A DNA stretch of 64,000 bases from Catellicoccus marimammalium M35/04/3 (lineage in GTDB: Bacteria > Bacillota > Bacilli > Lactobacillales > Catellicoccaceae): assembly GCF_000313915.1 (NCBI RefSeq), contig NZ_AMYT01000019.1, positions 1 through 64,000 of the forward strand. Direction: 5' to 3'. A model generated the notes under the pieces. It worked only from the letters and a program-made list of their open reading frames with translations, was not told the DNA's origin and ran no database searches. The position numbers were made by a program, and so were the translations under genes. How positions within the stretch are numbered: the first letter of the stretch is position 1; the number at the start of each line of letters is the position of its first letter. Shown here one piece after another: positions 46,483 through 55,710 of the stretch.

Positions 46483-47594
46483 TAGATTTCTCCTCCTTCT
46501 TGGTTTTGTTTTTCAATTGCTTTTTGAGCACGACGTTGTGTCACTTTATTAATAATAAAGCGGATTAAATAGCTGATACCAATGAAGAAGATAATAGATG
46601 AAATTACGATATCTACTAACTCTGTTGGTACTGGTGTGTAAAGAGGCATTCCTTGTCCACCAATTTTTAAAATACTGAATAGTAATGCAGATAATAAAAT
46701 ACCAATTGCAGAACCGCTACCTAATAATGAAACCGCCATTCCATCAAAACCAATACTTAATGAAGCGTTTTGTTGGAAGAAGTAACCAAAAGTACCTAAT
46801 CCATAAATGACACCACCAATACCTGCTAAGGCACCAGAGATCACCATTGCAAAAGTTAAAGTACGTTTACTATTCATCCCAGCGTATTCTGCTGCATTAG
46901 GGTTTAACCCAACAGAACGAATTTCAAATCCTAATGTTGTTTTCTTCATAATAAACCAGAATAAAACAATAGCAATAATCGCTAAAAAGATACCAATATT
47001 TAAACGTGAGCCTTCGGTCATAGAAGTTAGCCAATCTGTTTGTAACATTGCATTAGCAGGGATTTGATTTGTTACCCCTTTATTACTAATCCAATCAGCA
47101 GGCATCGCGTTATTTACTAAGTGAGTACTTGTATATAAAATAATGTAGTTCATCATAATCGTTACGATAACTTCACTTGTACCAAAGTAAGCACGTAACA
47201 ATCCAGGAATTAAACCAGCAATCGCACCTGCTAAAGCTCCTGAGATTACACAAGCTGTAATCATTATCACTTTTGGTGTAGATTCTGGTAAAGAAAAAGC
47301 AGTATAAATACTTGCGACCCAACCACATAATGCTTGGCCAGGTAATCCAATGTTAAAGCAACCTGCTGAATTAGCGATAGAAAATCCTAACGCTGTAAAA
47401 ATCAGCGGCGCAGCCATAACAAAGATTTCTCCAATATTACGTGAAGAAGAAAAGGCACATTCAAACATTGCAGAATAAGCATCCATTGGATTATATCCAA
47501 AAATCAGCATAATGATTGCACCTAACACAAATCCCATAATAATTGAGATCAATGGAATGGACCAATTAATTATTTTTTCTTGTTTTGTATTCAT
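46482..47594 (-). CDS. nupP: Nucleoside ABC transporter permease (NupP-like)
   Basis: 370 residues, about ten helices. TALGFSIANSAGCFNIGLPGQAL, FGTSEVIVTIMMNYI and VGLNPNAAEYAGM are family features. It overlaps nupQ at the shared base 46482 and follows nupO by one base. The charged C-terminus (QRRAQKAIEKQNQEGG) is cytoplasmic. Confidence 0.92.
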   Translation of the reverse strand: MNTKQEKIINWSIPLISIIMGFVLGAIIMLIFGYNPMDAYSAMFECAFSSSRNIGEIFVMAAPLIFTALGFSIANSAGCFNIGLPGQALCGWVASIYTAFSLPESTPKVIMITACVISGALAGAIAGLIPGLLRAYFGTSEVIVTIMMNYIILYTSTHLVNNAMPADWISNKGVTNQIPANAMLQTDWLTSMTEGSRLNIGIFLAIIAIVLFWFIMKKTTLGFEIRSVGLNPNAAEYAGMNSKRTLTFAMVISGALAGIGGVIYGLGTFGYFFQQNASLSIGFDGMAVSLLGSGSAIGILLSALLFSILKIGGQGMPLYTPVPTELVDIVISSIIFFIGISYLIRFIINKVTQRRAQKAIEKQNQEGGEI

Positions 47595-47595
47595 G

Positions 47596-49146
47596 TTATT
47601 GTGCCCCCTCCAATTCTTTTTTCGCTTCTTCTAATGTATATCCAGCCATTAATAAGCCTAGTTCTTTTTCTGTTGTTTCTTTTGGATCTACAATTCCGAC
47701 AATTTGACCATCATGGATTACGGCGATACGATCAGATAAGTTCAAGATTTCGTCTAACTCAAAGCTGACTACTAATACCGCTTTTCCTTCTGTACGCTGT
47801 TGAATAATACGTTTGTGAATATATTCAATCGCACCAACGTCCAATCCACGAGTTGGTTGTGATACAATCAATAACTCTGGATTACGAGAAATTTCACGGG
47901 CAATAATTGCTTTTTGTTGGTTACCTCCAGAAAGAGCTCCAGATGGAACCAATTCATTAGCTGTACGAACATCATATTCTTCAATCAATTCGCGCGCATG
48001 TTGATTAATATATTTATAATTTAAAATTCCCGCTTTACTATTTGGCGCTTTATAGTATTCTTGTAACGCAATATTTTCTGCTAGCGTCATTTCTAAAACT
48101 AAACCATCTTTATGACGGTCTTCAGGAACGTGTCCAACACCCATTTCTGTAATTTTACGTGGGGCTTTATTATTGATATTTTCACCATTTAAGATGACAT
48201 TTCCTGAATCCACTTTTGCTAAACCAGTAAGTGCTTTTACTAATTCTGTTTGTCCGTTTCCGTCGATTCCGGCAATACCAACGACTTCTCCGGCACGAAC
48301 TTCTAAGTTTAAGCCATTTACTGCTCCAATTCCACGACTATCTTTAACGTGTAAATCCACGATTTCCAATACTGGTTCGCCAGGGTTTGCTGGTACTTTA
48401 TCTGTTTTGAAAGATACCGCACGACCAACCATCATATCCGCTAATTCTTGGCTAGTAACATCTGCTACATCTACCGTACCGATATATTTCCCACGGCGGA
48501 TAACGGTGCAACAATCTGCTACACGTTTAATCTCGTCTAATTTATGCGTAATTAAAATAATGGATTTTCCTTCTTTAACTAAGTTTTCCATAATTGTAAT
48601 TAACTCATCAATTTCTTGTGGAGTTAACACCGCAGTTGGTTCATCAAAAATTAAAACATTCGCTCCACGATAAAGTGTTTTTAAAATTTCAACCCTTTGT
48701 TGCATCCCAACAGAAATATCAGAAATACGGGCATTTGGATCTACGGATAAACCATACTGTTCAGATAATTCTTTGATTTTTTTCGCTGCTTGTTTGCGTT
48801 CTAAAAATCCTAATTTACTTGGTTCATCCCCAAGAACAATATTTTCTGTAACTGTAAAAGCATCAACTAACATAAAATGTTGGTGAACCATTCCAATTCC
48901 TGCTTTATGCGCATCTGTTGGTCCATTAAACTTCACTGGTTTTCCATCAATCAAGATTTCTCCACTTGTCGGTTGATATAAACCAGATAACATATTCATT
49001 AAAGTCGATTTCCCTGCCCCATTTTCTCCTAATAAAGCATGGATCTCTCCTTTTTTAATCTTCAAGTTAATATCATCATTGGCAGTAAATGTGCCAAATT
49101 TTTTTGTAATATGACGCATTTCAATGACATATTGTTCTTGACTCAC
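47596..49146 (-). CDS. nupO: Nucleoside ABC transporter ATP-binding protein (NupO-like)
   Basis: 516 residues with two ABC cassettes. The first has GENGAGKSTLMNMLSG, signature ISVGMQQRVEILK and Walker B VLIFDEPTAVLTPQE. The second has GIDGNGQTELVKALTG, ALSGGNQQKAIIARE and LLIVSQPTRGLD, where the Walker A lysine is absent and Walker B is SQPTRG, as normal in this sugar/nucleoside ATPase family. It follows the binding-protein gene after a terminator hairpin, so it is probably expressed at a lower level. Confidence 0.94.
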   Translation of the reverse strand: MSQEQYVIEMRHITKKFGTFTANDDINLKIKKGEIHALLGENGAGKSTLMNMLSGLYQPTSGEILIDGKPVKFNGPTDAHKAGIGMVHQHFMLVDAFTVTENIVLGDEPSKLGFLERKQAAKKIKELSEQYGLSVDPNARISDISVGMQQRVEILKTLYRGANVLIFDEPTAVLTPQEIDELITIMENLVKEGKSIILITHKLDEIKRVADCCTVIRRGKYIGTVDVADVTSQELADMMVGRAVSFKTDKVPANPGEPVLEIVDLHVKDSRGIGAVNGLNLEVRAGEVVGIAGIDGNGQTELVKALTGLAKVDSGNVILNGENINNKAPRKITEMGVGHVPEDRHKDGLVLEMTLAENIALQEYYKAPNSKAGILNYKYINQHARELIEEYDVRTANELVPSGALSGGNQQKAIIAREISRNPELLIVSQPTRGLDVGAIEYIHKRIIQQRTEGKAVLVVSFELDEILNLSDRIAVIHDGQIVGIVDPKETTEKELGLLMAGYTLEEAKKELEGAQ

Positions 49147-49168
49147 TTTATTTCACTTCCTTTTCCAA

Positions 49169-49202
49169 TTAAAAAAACGAGGAGAAGAACATTCTCCTCG
49201 TT
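49169..49202 (-). terminator. Intra-operon terminator between binding protein and ATPase genes
   Basis: AACGAGGAGAA/TTCTCCTCGTT hairpin then TTTTTTTAATT on the minus strand. Partial termination would give more binding protein than membrane complex. Confidence 0.85.
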
Positions 49203-49216
49203 ATGCATCTGAACTA

Positions 49217-50287
49217 TTATTTTTTAGGTGTTGAAGCAACTTCCACTTTACCATCAATAACTGATTTCTTAGCTTGTTCTACTGCTTTCCACGCTTTTGT
49301 TGATAAGAATCCTTTTGTGATGCTTACTCCGTTATCTTTCAAACCGTAAGATAATACTTTTCCACCAGGGAATTTGTTATCCCATGCATCCTGACAGATT
49401 TTTTCTACCGCAACATTTACTCCTTTGATTGTTGAAGTTAATGTACAGTTATCTTTCTTACCATCTTTGTTTGTGTATTCTCCTTCAGCTTGTTGATCGC
49501 TGTCTACACCGATTACCCAAACTTTTTTGCCATTTCCTTTTTCGTTTAATGCTTTTGCTTCTTGGAAGACGCCTGCACCTGTACCACCTGCAGCATGATA
49601 AATTACATCTGCACCATTTTTGTACATTTGAGCAGCTAACGCTTTCCCTTTATCTGGCGCACCAAATGATGCAGCATATTTCACATCTACTTTAATATTT
49701 TTATGTAATTGTTTTGCTCCATCTTTAACACCTTGTTCAAATCCAGCTTGGAAGCGGTCAATTACTGCTCCTTCTTCCCCACCGATGAAACCAACTTTGT
49801 TTGTTGTTGTTGTATACGCAGCGGCTACCCCTGCTAAGTAAGCTGCTTCATTATCTTTGAATACTGCAGAAGCAACATTTTTTTGCCCTTTGATTACATC
49901 GTCAATAATAACGAAGTTTGTGTTTGGATTTTGTTTTGCTGCTTTTTCAACAGAATCTTTTAATAAGTAACCCACACCAAAAATAGTTTTGTATCCAGCT
50001 TGTACTGCTTTATCTAAGTTTGTTGTATAATCTGCGGCTGTTTGTGATTGTAAGTAGTCATAACCACCTACACCTTTTTTCAAGTCATGAGATTTACCCC
50101 ATTTTTGTAAACCTTCCCAAGCAGATTGGTTGAATGAGCGGTCATCTACCCCACCAACGTCAGTAACGATAGCAGCACTATGATCTGATTTTTTGTCATC
50201 TTCTTTTTTATCAGATCCACATGCTGTTAATGTGAAGGCCATTCCTACTGCGGCCATTCCTAATCCTAATTTTGCTGTTTTTTTCAT
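49217..50287 (-). CDS. nupN: BMP-family nucleoside-binding lipoprotein (NupN/BmpA-like)
   Basis: 356 residues. Lipoprotein signal MKKTAKLGLGMAAVGMAFTL then TAC, with lipidated Cys23, followed by a charged linker (SDKKEDDKKSDH). The mature part has VTDVGGVDDRSFNQSAWEGL and GYLLKDSVEKAA, VGFIGGEEGAVIDRFQAGFEQG and VIYHAAGGTGAGVFQEA, typical of basic membrane protein/PnrA nucleoside receptors. The start at 50287 has GGAGG; an earlier ATG would add ten residues before the signal peptide. Follows cdd by 33 bp. Confidence 0.94.
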   Translation of the reverse strand: MKKTAKLGLGMAAVGMAFTLTACGSDKKEDDKKSDHSAAIVTDVGGVDDRSFNQSAWEGLQKWGKSHDLKKGVGGYDYLQSQTAADYTTNLDKAVQAGYKTIFGVGYLLKDSVEKAAKQNPNTNFVIIDDVIKGQKNVASAVFKDNEAAYLAGVAAAYTTTTNKVGFIGGEEGAVIDRFQAGFEQGVKDGAKQLHKNIKVDVKYAASFGAPDKGKALAAQMYKNGADVIYHAAGGTGAGVFQEAKALNEKGNGKKVWVIGVDSDQQAEGEYTNKDGKKDNCTLTSTIKGVNVAVEKICQDAWDNKFPGGKVLSYGLKDNGVSITKGFLSTKAWKAVEQAKKSVIDGKVEVASTPKK

Positions 50288-50320
50288 GATAGAAATCCTC
50301 CAAATATTGTGTCTCATCTC

Positions 50321-50713
50321 TTAGTGTAGTTCTGTAAACGAATAAGGTAATAATTCCCGAATGGTCATTTCTTTTCGTGAGCGATCGTTCCCAATCAAAG
50401 TAACAGGCATATCTGCATCACAAAACTCAGCCATTACTTGACGACATGCGCCACAAGGAGAAATCGGTGCTTTTGTTTGACCGTAAACAACAAGATGTTG
50501 AAATTTTTTCTCTCCTTCAGAAACGGCTTTAAAAATAGCTGTGCGTTCTGCACAGTTTGTTAAACCAAAAGAAGCATTTTCAATATTACATCCAGTATAA
50601 AGAGTTCCATCTTCTGCAACTAGACAAGCTCCTACTGGAAACTGAGAATATGGAATATACGCTTTTTGGCTAGCAGTGATTGCAGCATCAATCCATTCTT
50701 CTTTTGCGGACAT
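50321..50713 (-). CDS. cdd: Cytidine deaminase
   Basis: 130 residues. Zinc centre: NCAERTAIF (Cys and catalytic Glu) and PCGACRQV (two Cys). N-terminal YIPYSQFPVGACLV and GCNIENASFGLT bind the nucleoside. Deaminates cytidine and deoxycytidine to uridine forms in the cytosol. A GTG nine nt earlier is an alternative start. First gene of the nucleoside operon, behind a promoter that overlaps a LacI-type operator. Confidence 0.96.
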   Translation of the reverse strand: MSAKEEWIDAAITASQKAYIPYSQFPVGACLVAEDGTLYTGCNIENASFGLTNCAERTAIFKAVSEGEKKFQHLVVYGQTKAPISPCGACRQVMAEFCDADMPVTLIGNDRSRKEMTIRELLPYSFTELH

Positions 50714-50753
50714 CTCACTCACTTCTTTCTTATCTTATAGTTTACTTTCTTTC

Positions 50754-50782
50754 ATTATACATAATTTTATAGTATCAGTAAA
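50754..50782 (-). promoter_or_regulatory. cdd-nup operon promoter
   Basis: TTTACT (50777-50782), 17 bp, TATAAT (50754-50759) on the minus strand. The -35 lies within the palindromic operator at 50778-50791. Confidence 0.8.
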
Positions 50783-50791
50783 CCGGTTTAC
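50778..50791. promoter_or_regulatory. LacI-family operator
   Basis: GTAAACCGGTTTAC is a perfect 14-bp palindrome with the central CG typical of LacI/PurR-type operators. It covers the -35 of cdd and lies just past the LacI-family gene, so repression of cdd-nup is the simplest reading. Confidence 0.8.
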
Positions 50792-50814
50792 CAAAGAGAT
50801 TTTCAAAATCTTTT

Positions 50815-51819
50815 TCAAATTTTTTCACTTACACTTTCGCGCTTAATCAAGCTTGGTTCTAAGGTTTTATTAGCAATTGGGTGTTGTGGATTTTGAATTT
50901 TTTCAATTAAACTCTTTGCAGCAACTTGTCCCAATTCATAGATAGGTTGATGAATGGTAGTTAATGCTGGAGTAATATAAGAAGCCATATCAATATTATC
51001 AAATCCCACAATAGAAATATCTTCTGGAATTTGGTATCCGTATTTAAAAAGCGAACGATAAACTCCGATTGCCATATAATCGTTCGCACATATAATAGCA
51101 TCTATTTTTTTATCCTGCGATAAAAGAAATTCACAACCTTTATATCCACCTTCAACAGATAAATCCGTCTCAATCATCCATTCAGGGTGATATAGATGAT
51201 ATTTCTTCATTGCATTGATATAACCTTTTTCTCGTTCTTTTAATTGATAATACTTCTTATTTTCTTTAATATAGAAAATTTTTCGATGTCCACAACGATA
51301 AAGTTCATCAATGGCTAATTGCATTCCTTGTTTTTCATCGATATCAATCTTTCCTTGCTCTCTTTTATTTCCTTGATTATCGAGTAATAAAATCGGACAA
51401 GTGGCTTTGATATGTTTGAAATAATTCTCTTCTAAAGTGTAAGGAGTCGCTAAAATAATCCCTTCGACTGATCTGGAAAGCATTAATTCAATTCCTTTTT
51501 TCTCCATTTTTGGAGAGTGTTGCGAATGAAATAATAAGACCGTATATCCTTCTTTGGTGGTAACAGATTCAATTCCTTTAAGTACTTCACCAAAAAAGAA
51601 GTCGGTTAAATCAGGAACAATTACACCTATCGTTTTATTTGCTTTTGTACTTAAATTTTGAGCATAAAAATCAGGATAGTAATGATATTGGGCAGCTAAT
51701 TTTTTTACTCGTTCTTTGGTTTCTTTACTGAATCTTTCACCTTTACCACTTAAGATTAAAGAAACGGTCGTCGTAGATACTCCTGCTAAATCTGCTAATT
51801 GTTTCATTGTCAACTTCAT
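50815..51819 (-). CDS. LacI-family transcriptional regulator, likely of nucleoside uptake
   Basis: 334 residues. The N-terminal HTH TMKQLADLAGVSTTTVSLIL is followed by SGKGERFSKETKERVKKLA with the hinge region, then a periplasmic-binding-like sensor (IGVIVPDLTDFFFGEVLKGI, CANDYMAIGVYRSL, VGFDNIDMASYITPALTTI). The ATG at 51819 has GGAAAGGA; a GTG nine nt upstream is possible. Its position directly upstream of cdd-nupNOPQ and the palindrome covering that promoter suggest a CytR-like job with a nucleoside effector. The ligand is inferred. Confidence 0.88.
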   Translation of the reverse strand: MKLTMKQLADLAGVSTTTVSLILSGKGERFSKETKERVKKLAAQYHYYPDFYAQNLSTKANKTIGVIVPDLTDFFFGEVLKGIESVTTKEGYTVLLFHSQHSPKMEKKGIELMLSRSVEGIILATPYTLEENYFKHIKATCPILLLDNQGNKREQGKIDIDEKQGMQLAIDELYRCGHRKIFYIKENKKYYQLKEREKGYINAMKKYHLYHPEWMIETDLSVEGGYKGCEFLLSQDKKIDAIICANDYMAIGVYRSLFKYGYQIPEDISIVGFDNIDMASYITPALTTIHQPIYELGQVAAKSLIEKIQNPQHPIANKTLEPSLIKRESVSEKI

Positions 51820-51891
51820 ATCGTTCACTTCCTTTCCTTCTTTTTTCTACTATATATTGTAACAAAAAAAGAGTACTTTTTTTATAGAACT

Positions 51892-51920
51892 TTGACACTG
51901 ATATTAGAAAAGCGTATAGT
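51892..51920 (+). promoter_or_regulatory. Promoter of the ABC-F gene
   Basis: TTGACA, 17-bp spacer, TATAGT: a near-consensus sigma-70 promoter on the plus strand, giving an ~86-nt leader. Confidence 0.85.
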
Positions 51921-51948
51921 TAAACCATATATACGATAGAGATAAACC

Positions 51949-51981
51949 ATCGAGGTTAGAGAAACTAACTTCGATTTTTTA
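51949..51981 (+). terminator. Leader attenuator hairpin before the ABC-F gene
   Basis: ATCGAGGTTAG/CTAACTTCGAT (11 bp, one wobble, loop AGAAA) followed by six T. It lies between promoter and coding region on the same strand, so most transcripts should stop unless the hairpin is prevented. No leader ORF with ATG is evident. Confidence 0.75.
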
Positions 51982-52012
51982 ATAGAAAAATTAAAGTGAG
52001 GAAACAAAACTT

Positions 52013-53632
52013 ATGATTACGGTTAACAATGTCGGATTACATTTTTCCGATCGTAAATTATTTGAAAATGTAAATATTAAGTTCACTCCTGGTCATTGTT
52101 ATGGCTTAATTGGAGCGAATGGTGCAGGAAAATCTACTTTTTTAAAAGTTTTATCTGGAGAAATTGAACCTTCTACTGGAAATGTTTCACTAGGTCCTGA
52201 TGAACGTTTAGCGGTATTAAAACAAAACCACTTTGATTATGAAGATTTTACGGTTTTAGATACAGTAATCATGGGACATAAACGTCTTTATGATGTAATG
52301 AAAGAAAAAGATGCCATTTATATGAAAGAAGATTTTTCAGATGAAGATGGAATTCGTGCTGCAGAATTAGAAGGAGAATTTGCGGAACTAAATGGTTGGG
52401 AAGCAGAAGCAGAAGCAAGTCAATTATTACAAGGATTGAATATTCCTGAAAGCTTGCATCATTCTTTAATGAGTGAATTATCTAACGCTCAAAAAGTAAA
52501 AGTTTTACTAGCCCAAGCTCTCTTTGGAGATCCTGATGTGCTTTTACTCGATGAACCAACAAATGGTTTAGATGCTCGTTCTATTGCTTGGTTAGAAGAT
52601 TTCTTGATGAACTTTGAAAATACAGTCATCGTTATTTCCCATGACCGTCACTTTTTAAATGCTGTATGTACTCATATCGCAGATTTAGATTTCCAAAAAA
52701 TTCAATTATATGTCGGAAACTACGACTTTTGGAAAGAATCTAGCCAATTAGCTGCCCAATTAAAAGCTAACGCAAATGCGAAAAAAGAAGAACAAATTAA
52801 AGAATTACAAGACTTCATCGCGCGCTTTAGTGCCAATGCCAGCAAATCAAAACAAGCAACTTCACGTAAAAAAATGTTAGAAAAAATTACCTTAGAAGAT
52901 ATTCAACCTTCTTCTCGCCGTTTCCCATACATTGAGTTTAAACAAGAGCGTGAAATTGGTAATGATTTATTACGCGTTGAAGGCTTATCGAAAACAATTG
53001 ATGGTCACAAAATCTTAGATAACATCAGTTTTACTTTGAATCGTCAAGATAAAACTGCCTTTTTAGCCGATAACGATTTGGCGACAACGACTCTTTTCAA
53101 AATTATTATGGGAGAAATGGAGCCTGATGAAGGAGAAATTAAATGGGGAGTGACTACTTCTCAATCTTACTTACCAAAAGATTTAACTCCGGAATTTTCT
53201 GAAGAAGTAGAAATTTTAGATTGGTTACGTCAATATGCTTCAAAAGAACAGGAAGATAATACTTTCTTACGTAGTTTCCTTGGTCGTATGCTATTTTCTG
53301 GAGATGAAGTAAACAAAAAAGTAAATGTTCTTTCTGGTGGAGAAAAAGTACGTGTCATGTTAACAAAAATGATGATGCAAAATGCCAATGTTCTTGTTCT
53401 TGATGACCCAACAAACCACTTAGATTTAGAATCCATCACTGCTTTAAATGATGGCTTGAAAAAATTCCCAGGAGCCTTATTATTTAGCTCTCATGACCAT
53501 GAATTTATTCAAACGTTAGCCAACCGTATTATTTTTATTTCAGATCAAGGTATGGTTGACCGCCAAGATACAACTTATGACGAATTTTTAGAAAACGAAC
53601 AAGTCCAAAAACAAATCGAAGCGTTACGCTAA
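52013..53632 (+). CDS. ABC-F ATPase, YkpA/YbiT subfamily
   Basis: 539 residues, two ABC cassettes joined by a charged P-site-tRNA-interaction-motif linker (about 245-310), with no membrane part. First cassette: GANGAGKST, signature altered to LSNAQ, Walker B VLLLDEPTNGLD. Second: the Walker A region is degenerate (ADNDLATTT, no lysine), with LSGGEKVRVMLTK and VLVLDDPTNHLD. Atypical motifs in the second site are usual in this subfamily; the first-cassette LSNAQ is also off consensus. ABC-F proteins act on ribosomes, for translation regulation or antibiotic protection. The attenuator leader suggests induction by a translation-related cue. Confidence 0.9.
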   Translation: MITVNNVGLHFSDRKLFENVNIKFTPGHCYGLIGANGAGKSTFLKVLSGEIEPSTGNVSLGPDERLAVLKQNHFDYEDFTVLDTVIMGHKRLYDVMKEKDAIYMKEDFSDEDGIRAAELEGEFAELNGWEAEAEASQLLQGLNIPESLHHSLMSELSNAQKVKVLLAQALFGDPDVLLLDEPTNGLDARSIAWLEDFLMNFENTVIVISHDRHFLNAVCTHIADLDFQKIQLYVGNYDFWKESSQLAAQLKANANAKKEEQIKELQDFIARFSANASKSKQATSRKKMLEKITLEDIQPSSRRFPYIEFKQEREIGNDLLRVEGLSKTIDGHKILDNISFTLNRQDKTAFLADNDLATTTLFKIIMGEMEPDEGEIKWGVTTSQSYLPKDLTPEFSEEVEILDWLRQYASKEQEDNTFLRSFLGRMLFSGDEVNKKVNVLSGGEKVRVMLTKMMMQNANVLVLDDPTNHLDLESITALNDGLKKFPGALLFSSHDHEFIQTLANRIIFISDQGMVDRQDTTYDEFLENEQVQKQIEALR

Positions 53633-53634
53633 TA

Positions 53635-53671
53635 AAAAGACCTAGGAAAAAATTTTTTCCTAGGTCTTTTT
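53635..53671. terminator. Bidirectional terminator between ABC-F and gntP-like genes
   Basis: AAAAGACCTAGGAAAAAA and its exact complement form a long perfect palindrome ending in a T-run on both strands. Confidence 0.9.
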
Positions 53672-53674
53672 TTA

Positions 53675-54979
53675 TTAAAGAAGAGAAAGTAACGATAAAA
53701 TACCAAAAGAAGTTAATCCACCAATAATCGTCATCATCGTCCATGTTTTTAATGTCGTTTTGATATCTAAATTGAAATATTCTTTAAACAACCAAAAACC
53801 TGGATCATTGATATGAGAACAAAACATACTTCCCGCTCCAATCGCTAAGGCAACAAGTACTACTTCCCATTGATTACTACTATGTAACAAAGGTTGCATC
53901 ATTCCTGCAGTAGTTAATGCAGCTACTGTACTACTTCCTAATAAAATTCGCATCGTGCCTGCAATAGCAAAGCCCATAACTAATGGGGATAAGTGCCAGT
54001 GACTACATAAATTCGTAATCGTTTCAGTAACACCACTATCGATGAATACTTGTTTTAATCCACCTCCAGCACCATTGATTAAAAGTACGTTGGCAATCGA
54101 TTGAATCGCTACCGTCATCGCTGCCATTAATTTATCTGTCGTATGTCCTTTTTTCCATCCAAAAAAGTAAAGTAATAATAGCAATGTAATTAAAAGAGCA
54201 ACTACGGGTTGACCTAAAAATTGAATCCAACCTACTCCTTGATGGACAAATAAAGGAATAAAAGATCCAGCCGCAATTAACAAAATAGGTAATAGCATGA
54301 ACAATAGACTACTGCGGAAAGTGACTTGTTGTCCTTCTACTTTTTCATCAATTTCTATATGATTTAAATCCCAATGTTCATGACAGAAATAAAAGCGTGG
54401 CCATAAAATTCCAGAAACGGTAATAGAACAAAAAGCAACTCCTAATCCAACAACAATTAATAACCCTTCATTTACATGTAATGCTTTAATTACTTCTACC
54501 ATCCCTGGATGAGGAGGGAAAAAAGTATGAATCGTTAATAAAGCAGAACAAGCAGGAATCCCTAGCCATAAGGGCGAAACTTTCATCTTATGAGCAATTT
54601 TAATAACGATAGGAATAAATAAAATAAACCCAGCATCAAAAAAGAGCGCAAAACCGATGATTACTCCAGATAAAATGACTGCAAATTGAGCGTATCGCCC
54701 CCCGACACGGTCTAAAATTGTATCAGCGATAACATTGGCTGCACCGCTCATTTCCATCATTTTAGCAATCATTCCCCCTAATCCTAAAATTAAGGCAAGT
54801 GATCCTAAAATAGAGCCAATCCCATTTTCTACAGATTGTAAAACGCCCGACAAAGGAAGACCAAGTAATAATCCACCAATGATAGACATCAATAGCATGG
54901 ATAAAAATGCATTAAATTTTTTATACCCTGTTAAATACAGAAGTACTAAAATGATAAAAAGGACAATGATTAATTTCAA
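53675..54979 (-). CDS. GntP-family gluconate/organic acid permease
   Basis: 434 residues with about 12-14 helices. FFPPHPGMVEV, GLGGMIAKMMEMSGAANVIA and LLGSSTVAALTTAGMMQP are hallmarks of the GntP family (gluconate, idonate, fructuronate or glycerate). The start is a TTG at 54979 with GAAGGG upstream. No gluconate kinase or other catabolic gene adjoins it, so the substrate is open. Confidence 0.85.
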   Translation of the reverse strand: MKLIIVLFIILVLLYLTGYKKFNAFLSMLLMSIIGGLLLGLPLSGVLQSVENGIGSILGSLALILGLGGMIAKMMEMSGAANVIADTILDRVGGRYAQFAVILSGVIIGFALFFDAGFILFIPIVIKIAHKMKVSPLWLGIPACSALLTIHTFFPPHPGMVEVIKALHVNEGLLIVVGLGVAFCSITVSGILWPRFYFCHEHWDLNHIEIDEKVEGQQVTFRSSLLFMLLPILLIAAGSFIPLFVHQGVGWIQFLGQPVVALLITLLLLLYFFGWKKGHTTDKLMAAMTVAIQSIANVLLINGAGGGLKQVFIDSGVTETITNLCSHWHLSPLVMGFAIAGTMRILLGSSTVAALTTAGMMQPLLHSSNQWEVVLVALAIGAGSMFCSHINDPGFWLFKEYFNLDIKTTLKTWTMMTIIGGLTSFGILSLLSLL

Positions 54980-55004
54980 AGTGCAACCCTTCTTTCTATA
55001 TTTT

Positions 55005-55013
55005 TGTTATAAT
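55005..55013 (+). promoter_or_regulatory. Extended -10 promoter for the PAP2-ytqA-mnmM unit
   Basis: TGTTATAAT on the plus strand, 30 bp before the PAP2 start. Confidence 0.6.
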
Positions 55014-55042
55014 CAGTCATAGATTTAATTAAGGAGGAAAAC

Positions 55043-55708
55043 ATGAAAGAAAAAAATCGTCTCTACTGGCAATTTGCAGGTAGTTGTTTTTTACTTATTT
55101 TTGTCTTTTTTACTTATGTTGTTAAATTTTATCCCCAATCTCAATGGCTTCAACGCTTAGATCTTTGGGGGCAATCTCTCCAACAAATCATTACACCACA
55201 AAAAACTGCCTTTTTCCAATATCTTACTCAATTAGGCAGTGGACAAAATATTTTTATTTTTACTATTATTGTCCTTTGTTTATTGATTTTATTTCGACAA
55301 AAAATAGCCGCTCTTTGGTTTAGTTTTATGATGATTATGGGACCTATTTTAGGTACTTCTATTATCAAACAAGTCGTACAACGTCCACGTCCACAAGGAA
55401 TTCAACTTGTACATGAGACTACATTTAGTTTCCCTTCAGGACATACCATTGCAGCGATTTGTTGTTATGGAACGACTCTTCTAATCATTCATGTCTTAGT
55501 CAAAAATCGCTTATTAAAAGCGATAATGTCTCTTTTCTTTGCCTTCATCATTATTGGTATTTTAATGAGTCGAATTTATTTAGGAGCTCATTTCTTATCT
55601 GATGTGATTGGTGGCGCAAGTTTTAGTTTAGGAATTCTTTGTTTAACCTATCCGATTTATCGACAAAAGCAATTTATTTATGATTTTAAAGGAAAAAGGA
55701 GAAAATAA
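55043..55708 (+). CDS. PAP2-family membrane phosphatase
   Basis: 221 residues with about six helices. The three phosphatase motifs are complete: KQVVQRPRP (KxxxxxxRP), FPSGHT (PSGH) and SRIYLGAHFLSD (SRxxxxxHxxxD). It dephosphorylates a lipid phosphate, for example undecaprenyl pyrophosphate or phosphatidylglycerol phosphate, at the outer membrane face. AAGGAGG SD. Two bp before the radical-SAM gene, so co-transcribed. Confidence 0.9.
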   Translation: MKEKNRLYWQFAGSCFLLIFVFFTYVVKFYPQSQWLQRLDLWGQSLQQIITPQKTAFFQYLTQLGSGQNIFIFTIIVLCLLILFRQKIAALWFSFMMIMGPILGTSIIKQVVQRPRPQGIQLVHETTFSFPSGHTIAAICCYGTTLLIIHVLVKNRLLKAIMSLFFAFIIIGILMSRIYLGAHFLSDVIGGASFSLGILCLTYPIYRQKQFIYDFKGKRRK

Positions 55709-55710
55709 CG

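Noticed and set aside
50321-51819. Purine or other riboswitch in front of the nucleoside operon
   Set aside because: The leader between promoter and cdd is only about 40 nt and holds no riboswitch-like structure; control is better explained by the palindromic operator.
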